Assembly: GCA_025060325.1 (NCBI GenBank)
Contig: JANXBW010000019.1
Location: forward strand, 1-64,000
DNA length: 64,000 nucleotides
DNA from: Thermoguttaceae bacterium
GTDB taxonomy: Bacteria; Planctomycetota; Planctomycetia; Pirellulales; Thermoguttaceae
Direction of reading: 5' to 3'
Below the pieces are notes generated by a model. The model saw only the letters and a program-made list of their open reading frames with translations, did not search any database and was not told where the DNA came from. Positions 9,677 to 19,971 of this stretch are shown one piece after another (within the stretch, counting starts at the first letter, position 1; every line of letters begins with the position of its first letter). The position numbers and the translations under genes were made by a program.

Positions 9677-10084
9677 ATGGATTTCCGCGGGCATTGGTTC
9701 TTCAACGTGTTCGAAAGTTTGGGGCAACAGCGGGAAGTTTTGCAGAAGGCGGCCGCTGTTTACGAGCGCTTCAGCTCTCTGCGGCGAAACTTGCGAAAGC
9801 AAGAGGTGGTCGGCAGCGCCGGCGCCGGATTGGTAGAAGTGGAGATGAACGCCCTAGGCGAGGCCATCGGCTGCAAGATTGACCCCGAGCTCTTAAAAGT
9901 GGACGAAAAAGAGTTTCTGGAGGGTCTGCTTGTGGAGGCCATCAACGCGGCGCTGAAGAAGGCTGCCGAAGCTCAGGTTGAGGCGATGAAAAAAGCGGCC
10001 AAGGAGTTGGACTTTCGCTCGCTGCAGCCTTTCCTTCAAGGCCTTTTCGGTAGCCCCTCGCCCCCGGCTGACCCCAACGGGTAA
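9677..10084 (+). CDS. YbaB/EbfC family nucleoid-associated protein
   Basis: Small DNA-binding protein of the YbaB/EbfC family, commonly encoded just after dnaX. The family core is recognisable in GSAGAGLVEVEMNALGEAIG followed by CKIDPELL and the helical segment EGLLVEAINAALKKAAE with EAMKKAAKEL. I chose ATG 9677, giving 135 aa, because AGGGGGTG lies just upstream (9663-9670) and the longer frame from 9554 adds only a basic, non-family stretch. The family is usually 100-110 aa; here the N-terminus is slightly long and the C-terminus ends in a proline-rich tail. In many bacteria recR follows; here a secreted beta-helix protein does, so the usual dnaX-ybaB-recR group is broken. Confidence 0.85.
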   Translation: MDFRGHWFFNVFESLGQQREVLQKAAAVYERFSSLRRNLRKQEVVGSAGAGLVEVEMNALGEAIGCKIDPELLKVDEKEFLEGLLVEAINAALKKAAEAQVEAMKKAAKELDFRSLQPFLQGLFGSPSPPADPNG

Positions 10085-10250
10085 CCCGGACGGAGGCGGC
10101 TTCCTGGATTAGTCCCGCCCTAACCGACTTATCTTTGGATTCCCTCCGATTAGTCTTGCCTCTATGATTTGTCCGATGTCCTTCAGTAGTTGCGCTCACC
10201 TCGGCGGCCACGGATGGCCAGCTCTCTTTCCAGGTGTTGGGAGCTCACTT

Positions 10251-12275
10251 ATGGACCGTGTGAGATTCATGTACACGTTGCGGGTGAAGATTCTGCTTGT
10301 GATCACATCTTGGATCGCGGGTGTCAAAAGTACGCCGGCCAACACCCAGCAAGAGGTGGTAGGAGAGCGGCAGCCCCCGAATCCGGAAGCGATTGCAGAA
10401 CTAAAGGCCGGCAAGCGCACCGAAGCCAACGCCGCGTGGTGGGGCTTTAATCCGGAAGACAGCACGGCCGCGCTTCAGGCCGCTATCCGCTCCGGGGCCA
10501 GACGGGTGGTGGTGCCCAAAATGCCAGCTCCCTGGGTCGTTGACAAAATCGAGCTAGAAAGTAACCAGGAGATTTTCTTTGAGGCAGGCACAGAGGTTGT
10601 TGCCAAGAAGGGAGCCTTTCGCGGTAAGACGGATTCTTTGTTTACAGCATGGAACAAGCAGAACATTCGCCTCATTGGTCCTGGGGCAATTCTGCGGATG
10701 CATCGCGCTGATTATGCCGCTCCCCCTTACGAAAAGGCCGAATGGCGGCATGTGCTTGCGCTTCGCGGCTGTACGAATGTTTTGGTGGAAGGGCTTACGC
10801 TGGCAGAAAGCGGCGGGGACGGTATTTACCTCGGAGCCGGACGGAACGGCGAGCCTAATTGCGACATCGTCATTCGCAATGTAACTTGCGAAAACAACTA
10901 TCGGCAGGGAATTAGCGTCATCACCGCCAAGAACCTACTGATCGAAAGCGTGGTCTTGCGCGGGACCGGGGGGACGCCGCCCGCCGCGGGAATCGACTTT
11001 GAGCCCAATCATGCTTCCGAGCTTCTCGTCAACTGTGTGCTGCGAAATTGCCTTATCGAAAACAACCAAGGCTTGGGTATTCTTTTCTATCTTGCTAACT
11101 TAAACGCTTCGTCCGAGCCGGTTTCCGTCCGCATTGAGAATTGCGTGACGCGCGGATCTAATGCCCGATCGCTGGAAGTCACAACGGGGAACGATCCGCA
11201 GGCAGCTGTGCGGGGGGTCATCGAGGTAGTGGGCTGCCGGTTTGAAGAGCCGGGTCGCGCCGGGATACTTGTTCGCTCAAAACCAGCGGGAGGCCTTCGC
11301 CTAATTCTTGCTGACTGCGTGTTTGCTGACCCGGAGGCAAAGCCGATCACTGCCGCTCCGATTGCCTTCATGTCCCTTTCGGGGGACACCCAACCGGTAG
11401 GCGGGGTGCGGTTTGATAACGTGCTCGTTGTCGACAAAGTGGTTCGTCGGCCTATCGCATGGGGTGACCCGGGGCTAGTGTGCTTGCAAGATGTGACCGG
11501 GAAGATTACCGTCCGCAATCCCGAGGGAGAAACGGTCTTTAATGTCGACGAATCGCTCCTTGCCGAGTGGTTCCCCTGTCCGCCAATCGCCCGGTTGCCC
11601 ATCCGGAAGTTAGATGAATCATCACTGAAGGAGGTGTTAAGCCTCCAGACAGGGCAAGAGCCAACTCTGCCAGCGCATCGGCTTCGTCAACAGGCTGTTT
11701 ATGCCTTCTGGGCTGGGGAGTCGGAGGTGGTCCGCTTCGAACTTTTGGCGGAAGGGGTCGGGCAATCGCGTTCGGGCAGTATCCGGGCGGAAATTACGGA
11801 CCTCGGCGGAAAGCAAGTTCGTCAACTGGCACTACCCCTTGGTAAGCCAACCGCGGTAGAGTTTTTCAGCTCTAAAGCCGGATGCTACCTCCTGGCCGCG
11901 TCAGCCGGAGTTGACACGGTCCGACTTTTGAAGTCGTCCCATCCGGTAGCGATCGTCGCTCCGAGGGATACCATTCGGTTCTTCTGCACAGCTGGCAGTT
12001 TTTGGCTTTATGTTCCAGCGCACGAGAGACTGGGCCTTGGCGTTGGGGGAGATGGCGAGGTGGAGCGCGTTTCTGTGGAGCTTAGCGATCCCCAGGGGAA
12101 GGTGCTATGGCAAGCCGAGAATTTACCCTCGCTCGAGTGGATTGTCTTGCCGGCTCAGTCGACGCCTCAAATTGTCCAGCTGCGCTTAGCCCGCCCAACG
12201 CAGGGAATCCTTGAAGACGTAAGGGTAGTCATTCGGGGGGTGGCCCCGATTCTCCTTCTTATGCCGCCCCGGTGA
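10251..12275 (+). CDS. Secreted right-handed beta-helix repeat protein
   Basis: A 674-aa predicted exported protein. The N-terminus has a basic start and a hydrophobic run (MYTLRVKILLVITSWIAG), consistent with a signal peptide. Residues about 70-370 have the short periodic repeats of a right-handed parallel beta-helix, with segments such as NVLVEGLTLAESGGDGIYL, CDIVIRNVTCENNYRQGI and LLVNCVLRNCLIENNQGLGI, as in pectate lyase/polygalacturonase-like folds. The C-terminal third is beta-rich and unassigned. Such proteins often act on polysaccharides, but I see no definite catalytic signature, so no substrate is given. The ATG at 10251 has GGGAG at 10239-10243. Confidence 0.75.
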   Translation: MDRVRFMYTLRVKILLVITSWIAGVKSTPANTQQEVVGERQPPNPEAIAELKAGKRTEANAAWWGFNPEDSTAALQAAIRSGARRVVVPKMPAPWVVDKIELESNQEIFFEAGTEVVAKKGAFRGKTDSLFTAWNKQNIRLIGPGAILRMHRADYAAPPYEKAEWRHVLALRGCTNVLVEGLTLAESGGDGIYLGAGRNGEPNCDIVIRNVTCENNYRQGISVITAKNLLIESVVLRGTGGTPPAAGIDFEPNHASELLVNCVLRNCLIENNQGLGILFYLANLNASSEPVSVRIENCVTRGSNARSLEVTTGNDPQAAVRGVIEVVGCRFEEPGRAGILVRSKPAGGLRLILADCVFADPEAKPITAAPIAFMSLSGDTQPVGGVRFDNVLVVDKVVRRPIAWGDPGLVCLQDVTGKITVRNPEGETVFNVDESLLAEWFPCPPIARLPIRKLDESSLKEVLSLQTGQEPTLPAHRLRQQAVYAFWAGESEVVRFELLAEGVGQSRSGSIRAEITDLGGKQVRQLALPLGKPTAVEFFSSKAGCYLLAASAGVDTVRLLKSSHPVAIVAPRDTIRFFCTAGSFWLYVPAHERLGLGVGGDGEVERVSVELSDPQGKVLWQAENLPSLEWIVLPAQSTPQIVQLRLARPTQGILEDVRVVIRGVAPILLLMPPR

Positions 12276-12939
12276 CGATAGCTCCTTGTGGACGTTGTGG
12301 ACGTTTAGGTGTGCATGCGCACAAGCGGGTCGTTGGGAGGCATGTGCCCGTTGAAATTTGGGGGCGAACTCGCGGGCCTCGGATTTTGGGGCGGGATGAA
12401 TCGGCACCTTGCGTCTCCATTTGACAAATTAAGCCAGCTGGGTAGGCGATTTCGGCTCGGCGGCCCAACCTCCGCGATCTCATCCGAATAATCCACAAAA
12501 CCGATCCGTACGGTTTGTGCATTTCCGCCCTTACTGTTGAAAGGTGGATTCACTTTTTCTTTTTTCTGCCGATTTGCCCAGTAAGAAATTGTGACCTAAT
12601 CTAAGGTGAAGCCAATCCAAAGGGGGAGTGAATCCTTCCGAAGAGGCAGTCGGTTGGGGGAGGCCGACTGGCTAAGCCACTCTTGCGTGACCTGCCCAAA
12701 TGGGCCGATCCGCCTAGCGGGGAACTGCCTGGAGGCGGGCGGTTACCGGTCAACACCTATCCCGAGGTATGGTCCTGCAAAAGTGCCGGAACAGTGTCGT
12801 GTGGTCAAGTGGCGCTCCAGGCCACGGACCAGAGGGGCGGTTCCCACCTAAGGGCCGCTTATGCGGCTGCGCGTAGTAACACAGTACTCACTTACCTCGG
12901 CAAAAAGAAAGGGAAATGAACTGGGAGGTGTAAGCACCC
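12276..12939. other. Gap with an inverted repeat
   Basis: No gene seen. It holds an imperfect inverted repeat at 12494-12519 (CACAAAACCG, 7-nt loop, CGGTTTGTG) and a T-rich stretch near 12553-12568. A TTGACA at 12421 could be a -35 box, but no matching -10 box is convincing. The chemoreceptor promoter probably lies here. Confidence 0.4.
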
Positions 12940-15015
12940 ATGCGACTTGCGACGCGAGTCCTTCTAGTCAGTGCGGCAGGCGTTGTAACCACTGCCGGAA
13001 TCACCGTTGGGCTGCTGCTAGTTAACCGCTCTTCCTTATCCCAAAAAGTCGGCAAAGAACTCGTGGCCCAAGGCGACCACACCTGCGAGCATGTTGCCCG
13101 TGGTGTCTACAACTTGCTTGAGTGTTACCACAAATCCCTTGTTCGGACCCTTGATCGCGGGATGAAGGTGGCGGAGGACGTCCTTGCCGAAGCCGGAGGG
13201 GTCCGCCTCGGCCCGGAAAAGACGACCTGGCAAGCCAAGAATCAACTTACCGGTCAGGTCGTGCAAGCGGAGCTTCCGAGGTTTTACATCGGGCAGGTGG
13301 CCCTCGAGCCAAATGATGATCCCTCGCGCCCCTTGCCAGTCGTGGACGAAGTAACAAGACTTACAGATTTGACGTGCACAATCTTCCAGAAACTCAATCC
13401 GCAAGGTGATATGCTTCGTGTGGCAACCACAGTGCGGACAGCCGACGGCCGCCGGGCAGTGGGTACCTATATTCCCGCAGTCAATCCGGACGGATCGCCA
13501 AATCCGGTGGTTAGCGCCGTGCTCCAGGGCAAGGAGTACACCGGAACTGCCTTGGTGGTCGATAAGTGGTATATCACCAAGTACGTCCCGCTTCGGGACG
13601 ATCGAGGGGAAATCATCGGGTGCCTATACGTGGGGGTACCTCGCGACGAAATCGGCCAGGTTCGCGAGGCCATCATGAAGACGGTCGTAGGGAAGACAGG
13701 TTACGTGTACGTGCTTCAAGGCAAGGGAGAAAAACGGGGCTGTTACATCATTTCCTATCAAGGCAAACGTGACGGTGAAAACATCTGGGAGTCTAAGGAC
13801 GCCGACGGACGTTACTTCATTCAATCGATTATCCACAAGGCACTTGCGCTTAAGCCGGGCGAGGTGGATTTTGAGCGATATCCTTGGCAAAACCCGGGGG
13901 AACCGCGCCCGCGATGGAAAGTTGCCGCTATCGCGTACTTTGAGCCTTGGGACTGGGTAATCGGTGCGAGCACTTATGAGGACGATTTCGAAGAACCGCT
14001 AGCCCATGTCAACGCCGCCATCAACGGCACCATCTTGTGGACGGCGCTAGGAGGACTAGGCGTTGCGGGCGTGATGATCGCTTTAAGCTTCCGCACCGCC
14101 AATTATCTGCGGCGACAAATTGGCCGGGCTTTGGCCGTCATGCGGGACATCGCCCAAGGCCATGGAGACCTCACCAAGCGGCTTGACATTAATACCAAGG
14201 ACGAGCTTGGGGAGCTGGCCCAATGGTTCAATGCCTTTGTGAGCAAACTCCAAGATCTTGTGGGCCAGGTGATGAGCGGGGCGCAGCAAGTGTCGGAAGG
14301 TTCCCGCATCGTCGCCGAAAGCTCCCAGATGGTCGCTCAAGGAGCCCAGTCGCAGTCGGCTAGCGTCCAGCAAATCACGGCGGCTGTGGATCAACTGGTC
14401 AGTTCGATCGAAGCAGTGCAGAACCTGGCCGCGGAGGCCGACCAGCTTGCCCGCCAAAGCCGCGAAAGTGCCTTGCGGGGCAATCAGGCGGTGGAAAAAT
14501 CCTTGGCGGCAATGAACGCCATCCGCGATGCCTCGAAGAAAATCGCCGATATCATTCAGGTGATTTCGGAGATTGCTGGGCAGACCAATCTGCTTGCGCT
14601 TAACGCCGCCATTGAAGCGGCCCGCGCCGGGGAGCACGGAATGGGCTTCGCCGTGGTGGCCGACGAAGTTCGCAAACTTGCTGAGCGTTCCAACCAGGCT
14701 GCCCGCGAAATCGCTCAGCTCATCCGTCAGTCCACTGACCTGGTGGAATCCGGTGCCGAACTGAGCGATCAAATGGGCGCTGCACTTAACGAAATCTTGA
14801 GCTCCGTCAATTCCACGGCGGACAAAGTGGCGCTTATTACTCAGAAAACCATGGAGCAAACTTCGGCGGCTCAGGAGGTGCGAAGCGCTGTCCACGGTAT
14901 TGCCCAAGTTACCGAGCAGGCAGCCGCAAGTAGCGAGGAAATGGCCTCTAGCAGCCAAGAACTGGGCGCCCAGGCCCAGGCACTTCGCGAGCTGGTAAGC
15001 GGCTTTAAGATCTAA
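12940..15015 (+). CDS. Methyl-accepting chemotaxis protein with double-Cache sensor
   Basis: A 691-aa chemoreceptor. TM1 is at about residues 7-28, then a long periplasmic region of the Cache_3-Cache_2 type to about residue 360, TM2 at about 363-385, a HAMP domain ([24 protein letters not shown]) and a cytoplasmic signalling hairpin. The hairpin tip is highly conserved around residues 542-575 ([20 protein letters not shown], then [15 protein letters not shown]). It would sense a small ligand outside the cytoplasmic membrane and control a CheA/CheW array. No che or flagellar genes are nearby, so it is an orphan receptor. It ends in [10 protein letters not shown] with no CheR/CheB docking pentapeptide. 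The ATG at 12940 has GGGAGGTG at 12923-12930. A strong terminator candidate follows at 15136. Confidence 0.93.
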   Translation: MRLATRVLLVSAAGVVTTAGITVGLLLVNRSSLSQKVGKELVAQGDHTCEHVARGVYNLLECYHKSLVRTLDRGMKVAEDVLAEAGGVRLGPEKTTWQAKNQLTGQVVQAELPRFYIGQVALEPNDDPSRPLPVVDEVTRLTDLTCTIFQKLNPQGDMLRVATTVRTADGRRAVGTYIPAVNPDGSPNPVVSAVLQGKEYTGTALVVDKWYITKYVPLRDDRGEIIGCLYVGVPRDEIGQVREAIMKTVVGKTGYVYVLQGKGEKRGCYIISYQGKRDGENIWESKDADGRYFIQSIIHKALALKPGEVDFERYPWQNPGEPRPRWKVAAIAYFEPWDWVIGASTYEDDFEEPLAHVNAAINGTILWTALGGLGVAGVMIALSFRTANYLRRQIGRALAVMRDIAQGHGDLTKRLDINTKDELGELAQWFNAFVSKLQDLVGQVMSGAQQVSEGSRIVAESSQMVAQGAQSQSASVQQITAAVDQLVSSIEAVQNLAAEADQLARQSRESALRGNQAVEKSLAAMNAIRDASKKIADIIQVISEIAGQTNLLALNAAIEAARAGEHGMGFAVVADEVRKLAERSNQAAREIAQLIRQSTDLVESGAELSDQMGAALNEILSSVNSTADKVALITQKTMEQTSAAQEVRSAVHGIAQVTEQAAASSEEMASSSQELGAQAQALRELVSGFKI

Positions 15016-15135
15016 CGGAGCAAGTAGTTGGCCTTTCGACGGCATTAACTGGCCAGCCCGGCCGCGAGAGCTCCAAAACCAGCTAAAGAGCGTATCCCCT
15101 CCTCTGCCAAGGGAGTGCCCCTGGCCCCGTTTGGT

Positions 15136-15170
15136 GCGGGGATCCCGGTTGGGATCCCCGCTTTGCTTTG
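15136..15170 (+). terminator. Intrinsic terminator after the chemoreceptor gene
   Basis: A perfect 11-bp inverted repeat, GCGGGGATCCC at 15136-15146 and GGGATCCCCGC at 15151-15161, with a GGTT loop, is followed by TTTGCTTTG. This is the clearest intrinsic terminator form in the window, about 120 bp after the chemoreceptor stop. Confidence 0.75.
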
Positions 15171-15502
15171 TGCTTGGCCACCCCGGTCACACCTCCACAA
15201 ATGAGGTGCGCCAAGTTTTCGAGTAACAACCAGGCCCAATCTGGTATCATATAAGGCCCCGCGCGGGAGTTTGCCCGACTCACCGGTGCGATTTCGGCTT
15301 GCCCCGCGGTTGGGGCGGAAATCCTAAAGCTAGCCAGCTGCCGAAGTTACTTCTTAAGCAGAACAAACGGTCCTCGGCCGAAAGGGAGTGTATTTTCTGT
15401 GGCGGACTGAGTCCGGCACGGGCCACCTCTCCGACATCACTAACGTCATTTGGCACCAAATTCTGCGAGAAAAGTGGTTTCGATTTGCGGACGAGGCATG
15501 CA
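15171..15502. other. Gap before the DUF1611 gene
   Basis: No gene seen. The open frame of the next gene extends upstream to 15299, but that part has no family-like sequence and the better start is ATG 15503. The promoter of the DUF1611 gene should lie here; I could not pick definite boxes. Confidence 0.4.
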
Positions 15503-16564
15503 ATGAGCGTTGACGTTCGCAAAGGCCAGCGGCGGATGATCCTTCTTGTGGATGGTTACCGCGATTGGCACACAGCTAAGACAGCCATTTGCCTTCTGCG
15601 ATATTGCCCGGAAGAGGTCGTCGCCGTTTATGATCGGGAAATGGCAGGCCGAACTTGCCAGGAAGCTTTAGGGATTGGCGGCGACATTCCCGTCATTGGA
15701 AAATTAGAGGATGCTCCCCCGTCGGCCAACATGTTGACAATCGGCATCGCCCCACCAGGGGGCAAGATACCGGCAGCTTGGCGGCCGATTATCCTTCAAG
15801 CCATTCACGCCGGTCTGAATATCCTTTCCGGACTTCATGATTTCGTCAGCGAAGACCCGGAATTTTCCGCGGCGGCCGCTACCCGGAATGTGGCGCTAAT
15901 CGATGTTCGCAAAAACGATGAGCGAGACGTCGCCCACCGAAAAGGTATTCGCCAGGGGTGCTTGCGCATCCACACCGTCGCCAATGATTGTAGCTGTGGC
16001 AAGATGGTGACTGCGGTGGAAGTCACGCGGGGACTGCAGCGGCGGGGGGTGGATGCCAAATTCGTGGCCACTGGTCAAACCGGAATCATGGTCGAAGGCG
16101 ATGGCTGCCCGGTCGATCGAGTGATTTGCGATTTCCTTAACGGTGCCGCAGAAAAACTGGTTCTTCGTAACCAACACCACGAGGTCATTGTGATCGAAGG
16201 GCAGGGGAGCCTTTATCACCCCCGTTATTCCGCCGTGACGTTAGGCCTGCTTCACGGCTCGATGCCTGACGGCCTTATTGTTTGCTACGAAATGGGGCGA
16301 ACTCATATTGCCGGCATGCCGGAGTTTCCGCTTCCGCCCCTTCGTGAACTGATCGATTATTACGAGCGGACAGCAAGCATCATGCACCCCTGTCGGGTGA
16401 TCGGCATTGCCGTCAATGGATACAAATTCTCTGATGCCGAAGTGGCTGCCGAATGTGCCAGGGTGGAACAAGAGGTGGGACTACCCGCTTGCGATGTAAT
16501 CCGCCATGGGCCAGATAAGCTAGTGGACGCCGTTTTGGAGCTGAAAAAGAAACTCGGCAAGTGA
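15503..16564 (+). CDS. DUF1611 domain protein (DgcN-like)
   Basis: A 353-aa cytoplasmic protein of the DUF1611 family. It has an N-terminal nucleotide-fold-like half and a C-terminal P-loop-like half, with a Walker-like segment NDCSCGKM followed by VEVTRGLQRRGVDAKFVATGQTGIM and an EGQGSLYHP segment. Some family members (DgcN) have been linked to acylation of D-glutamate and work with the enolase-superfamily partner DgcA. No DgcA-like gene is next to it, so that function is not assigned here. ATG 15503 was chosen for its position right before the conserved MILLVDGYRDWHTAKTA region and for GAGG at 15493-15496. Next to it, on the opposite strand, is the CinA/NadD-like fusion. Confidence 0.8.
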   Translation: MSVDVRKGQRRMILLVDGYRDWHTAKTAICLLRYCPEEVVAVYDREMAGRTCQEALGIGGDIPVIGKLEDAPPSANMLTIGIAPPGGKIPAAWRPIILQAIHAGLNILSGLHDFVSEDPEFSAAAATRNVALIDVRKNDERDVAHRKGIRQGCLRIHTVANDCSCGKMVTAVEVTRGLQRRGVDAKFVATGQTGIMVEGDGCPVDRVICDFLNGAAEKLVLRNQHHEVIVIEGQGSLYHPRYSAVTLGLLHGSMPDGLIVCYEMGRTHIAGMPEFPLPPLRELIDYYERTASIMHPCRVIGIAVNGYKFSDAEVAAECARVEQEVGLPACDVIRHGPDKLVDAVLELKKKLGK

Positions 16565-16605
16565 CGACGTCCGGGTTTTCACTTCGGGGACCTTTTACCC
16601 GCTTC

Positions 16606-17775
16606 TTAGTTCGGCGTCTCTGGCTGACTAGGACCCCCGCGGCCGCGTCGGACTTCTGTCGACGAAATGTCCATGCGGAACTCGCTTTCCGAAATCCCTT
16701 GGCAAAGTGACCGTAAAAACTCCGGCACCCCGGCCGAGTCCAACTCGCGGAACTCTCCTTCGATTAATCTTCCGAACACAAGAAACCGGCAACCGGCCTC
16801 GGCGATCTCCTTGATTGCCCGGTCCCTGGCCGCCACACTCCCGCCATAAAAGCGCGGATCGGCGATCCGCAAAAGGGTATCAATTCCCACGAGGAAAACA
16901 CACCCCGGGAAAAGCCGAGCTTTTTCCGCAAATGTTGGCGCCTGCGATAGAATCACTGGGATCTCCGCGGGTATGCCGGCAAGTCTGTCCGCCAGGGAAC
17001 AATAATCGACCGGTGGCTTATCCGCGTTAATTACGGAGAGCTCAAGCACCACTGGCCGACCCAAGTGCCGGGAGGCCACCTGGATCATGCGGCGATGCCC
17101 TTCATGGAACGGGTTGAATGACCCGGGCAAAATAGCCAGCTTTGTTAAGTCAGGCGCCGCGGGTTCCCCGCGGGCAAAAGTAAACGGGGTGTTTCCCAAG
17201 AGGACGGCAGACCAACTCGTCGGGGCCTCGACCCGCGACATCTGAGGGTCTTCCCCGGGAAGAATGGGGAGGGCCGGCCGGGCCTCAAGGCCGCAGGCCT
17301 CGGCAAGCTCCCAAAGGACAAGCCGTGCAGCCAACTCATCTTCAGCCGACCGGTCTCGGGCGCCTTTTTGGAGGACAAGCGAGCTGGACCCGGCCGTCGT
17401 TTCTCCCTGGTATGCTACATGAACCCGGTGATCTCCCCGCTTGGGTCGGTCGGTTACCAGACTGGCCGTGCAAGCCAGACCGATGCAATTGGTCACTTGG
17501 CCCGCAATCCTCCGTGCCCGGAAAAAACCAACCATGGCAAGTGCCCGGCTTGTCGCCAGGGAACAAAATTGCTCGGGACGATGTCCTAAATATTCACAAA
17601 GTGCCTGATCATGATAAGGAACTACAATTTCGAGGATGCTGCGCGAGGCCCCAGGCTGGGTAAGTAACCACGATATTGCCGCGGCACCGCCCCCCGTGAT
17701 TACCATGGCCAGGTGTTTGCCCGACCGGTGAATCCTCTCCACCAATTCGGGAATTGAGACGGTTTGGTGGGACAT
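16606..17775 (-). CDS. CinA-like domain fused to NadD-like nucleotidylyltransferase
   Basis: A 389-aa protein with two parts. Residues about 5-170 resemble the CinA C-terminal (nicotinamide-nucleotide amidohydrolase-like) domain, with MVITGGGAAAISWLL, a P-G-A-S-R segment and YLG. Residues about 215-380 are a nucleotidylyltransferase of the NMN/NaMN adenylyltransferase type, with LPGSFNPFHEGHRRM containing the HXGH motif (HEGH) and a C-terminal SSTEVR motif. The likely role is in NAD synthesis or salvage, joining nucleotide to AMP, possibly with deamidation of NMN; this is inference. I chose ATG 17775 because the 126 residues upstream look like non-coding translation. The usual CinA TGIAGP stretch is not recognisable, so the first domain may be inactive. 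Confidence 0.72.
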   Translation of the reverse strand: MSHQTVSIPELVERIHRSGKHLAMVITGGGAAAISWLLTQPGASRSILEIVVPYHDQALCEYLGHRPEQFCSLATSRALAMVGFFRARRIAGQVTNCIGLACTASLVTDRPKRGDHRVHVAYQGETTAGSSSLVLQKGARDRSAEDELAARLVLWELAEACGLEARPALPILPGEDPQMSRVEAPTSWSAVLLGNTPFTFARGEPAAPDLTKLAILPGSFNPFHEGHRRMIQVASRHLGRPVVLELSVINADKPPVDYCSLADRLAGIPAEIPVILSQAPTFAEKARLFPGCVFLVGIDTLLRIADPRFYGGSVAARDRAIKEIAEAGCRFLVFGRLIEGEFRELDSAGVPEFLRSLCQGISESEFRMDISSTEVRRGRGGPSQPETPN

Positions 17776-18210
17776 GGGTACCGAACCCCGGACCAACTCT
17801 TGGCCTTGCCGAAATATTACGGGCTGAAAAAGTTTAAGAGTTGTTGGCGATACCTTGCACCTGGCTGATCCTGCGAAAGGCGCCAGGAAGGACCGCTGCA
17901 AATTTGAGGAATTATCGGAAAAAGGCGGTGCCTCAAGTCGGCTCAATTCGCTGGCCCGGTCATCCGCGCCGCCTGCCGAGTATGCAGCCAAGGTTAATGA
18001 CCTTCGGCCGAGTGACGGATAGTCTTTTGCCAGGGTAACTATTGCAGATTTAGGAATCTCCGGCCGTGGGTCCTTCCTTGGCGGGTACGCTTTGTTGTTT
18101 GGGTGATTTTTTCCGTTCCGCCGGGGTGGCAGCAATGCATCAGGCGGTAACATAGAGGGGGACGAGGCCCTGGGGAGACGTTGGCGATACTGTTTCGCGA
18201 GTAATGTGCG
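17776..18210. other. Gap between divergent CinA/NadD-like and rhomboid genes
   Basis: An open frame continues upstream of the chosen CinA/NadD start as far as 18153, but its sequence is proline/arginine-rich with no domain and I treat it as non-coding. If the true start is upstream, this space would be part of that gene. Divergent promoters are expected here. Confidence 0.4.
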
Positions 18211-19101
18211 ATGGGAATTTACGATCGGGAATACTACCGAAGACCAACTGAGGCAACGGCACCGATTTGGCCGCGAACTGCAGTCGTTAACATCATCCTG
18301 ATTTGTGTTGGCCTGTATCTAATCGACTGGCTCTTTTTTAGCGAAGACCACACCCTTACCGCTGCTTTAGCTGTCACGGAGGCAACGCTTCTTATCCCTT
18401 GGCTGTGGTGGAAATTTTTGACCTATGGATTTGTCCACGCGCCGCAGCCGGGCCACATCATTCTGAATATGCTCCAGCTCTTTTTCCTCGGCCGGGAGGT
18501 AGAGGAGCGGTATGGCACCCGCGAGTTCTGGCTCCTTTACCTTGCTATGATCGTGGTAGGGGGACTTGCCCATGCGATTGTCAACTTCGGAACTCATTTC
18601 ATCTTGATTGGCGCCTCGGGGGCGGTAAACGGAGTGGTGCTGCTTTTTGTGCTGAACAATCCCCATGCAACGCTGACGCTTTTTCCTATTCCGATTCCGA
18701 TCCCAGCTTGGTTTCTGGGCCTGGCCCTTGTTGTGATGAACACACTTGGCGCTTTGTCGGAACTTGGGTTAATCGCCGGTGGCGAGGGCAGTGGCATCGC
18801 TTTTGTTGTTCACCTAACGGGGCTTGCATTTGCTTATCTTTACTTTCGCTTTCGGTGGAACCTTTCGGGCCTCTTAACACGGTTCCACGGTGGGTTCTTC
18901 AAATTTTCCCGACGACCGCGGCTGCGGGTTGTTGACGAAGCCGATGAGGAGACTGACAATCTCGACGCCGAGATCGACCGGATTTTGGAGAAAATCTCTC
19001 GCTATGGTGAAGCGAGCTTAAGCCGCCGGGAACGCAAGATCCTAATGAACGCAGCCGAGCGATATCGCTCTAAGCTCAAGAAAGAAGAATCCAAAGAGTG
19101 A
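18211..19101 (+). CDS. Rhomboid family intramembrane serine protease
   Basis: A 296-aa membrane protease. About six hydrophobic segments span residues 30-215. The catalytic serine lies in GASGAVNG, and the partner histidine is the H of HLTGLAFAYLYF in the last helix. The conserved FLGREVEERYGTREFW segment between early helices and the HAIVN region also fit the rhomboid fold. After the membrane part comes a charged cytoplasmic tail of about 80 residues ending in LSRRERKILMNAAERYRSKL, a C-terminal motif seen in many planctomycete and bacterioidete rhomboids. The substrate is unknown. No ribosome-binding site is obvious at ATG 18211, but the protein starts well with MGIYDREYYRR. Confidence 0.9.
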   Translation: MGIYDREYYRRPTEATAPIWPRTAVVNIILICVGLYLIDWLFFSEDHTLTAALAVTEATLLIPWLWWKFLTYGFVHAPQPGHIILNMLQLFFLGREVEERYGTREFWLLYLAMIVVGGLAHAIVNFGTHFILIGASGAVNGVVLLFVLNNPHATLTLFPIPIPIPAWFLGLALVVMNTLGALSELGLIAGGEGSGIAFVVHLTGLAFAYLYFRFRWNLSGLLTRFHGGFFKFSRRPRLRVVDEADEETDNLDAEIDRILEKISRYGEASLSRRERKILMNAAERYRSKLKKEESKE

Positions 19102-19971
19102 GTCTCAATATTTTGGTGGGAAAAGTTCCCCAACTTGTTCTGGACGGCCTCCCGCGTGAAGCAGGCTGGCTTTTGTCGAGCGAGGCGTGTTCTCTTCTGG
19201 CACGCGGTGTCGTCTAACCCTGGCGATCTTGCAGGGAAGTGTTTTCCCGCGGCAAATTTTCCGGGAGAGAGAGGCTAGCAAAGGATAGAAGAAGCCCGGG
19301 TCACCCGGGTGATTGGAGGGATCGTTAGATAACTTAGGCGAACTCTGCAAGTGATACACGAGCAAGTATCAGAATTTCCACCATTGCAATAAAGGCTTCA
19401 TTCGAAGCAAATTTTCCTGTAGAAATTAACTGAATTTTCACGGCGCAGGTGCTGGGGGGTGTGCCGCGGCACTCCGGTTACGGATAAGGCAGGGTCTGGA
19501 TCAATAGCGCCCAGACGAACCCGGGCGGCCGTGTGCTCCTGCTCGAAAGCCGGATGTAAGGCCGAGTCTGAGCAGGCTCGAGGCATAGCTTCAAACAAAG
19601 ACGACAGCGTTTGACAGGGCGGTCAATGCCGCTTGATCGGCTTGAGGTGCGAACATGTAGGGATTTGGGCAGAGCAAGTTTGAGTAGTTTTCCTGGAGGT
19701 TCGGCCCTCCAGCCGTGTGGGAAGATTTGGTGGCATGGTTAAGGCGGCATCAGGAAGTAGTTCGGTGGGCTAGCGGAAAACCATCGGAACGGCCCAAAGC
19801 AACGCGGCTTTATGTGTACACGGCCTGAACGTGAGCTGGCACGCCCCGCGTTTTAGGCATGGGAAGGTTTGAGTTTGGTGCAAGAGCCTTCGGGCCAAGC
19901 TATTTTCGGCCGAGGAGGATCTCTGCCCACATTTACCGAATGGGTGCAAGGTTTCTTAAAGGATAAGTGCG
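19102..19971. other. Gap before the ferredoxin gene
   Basis: 870 bp without a credible gene. It contains the direct repeat CCCGGGTCACCCGGGT near 19296-19311, which is also self-complementary. A short open frame from 19869 leads into the ferredoxin gene but is out of its frame. Nothing else is recognised. Confidence 0.4.

Noticed and set aside
14083-15045. 320-codon minus-strand frame opposite the chemoreceptor
   Set aside because: It mirrors the highly conserved chemoreceptor hairpin codons and has no independent support.
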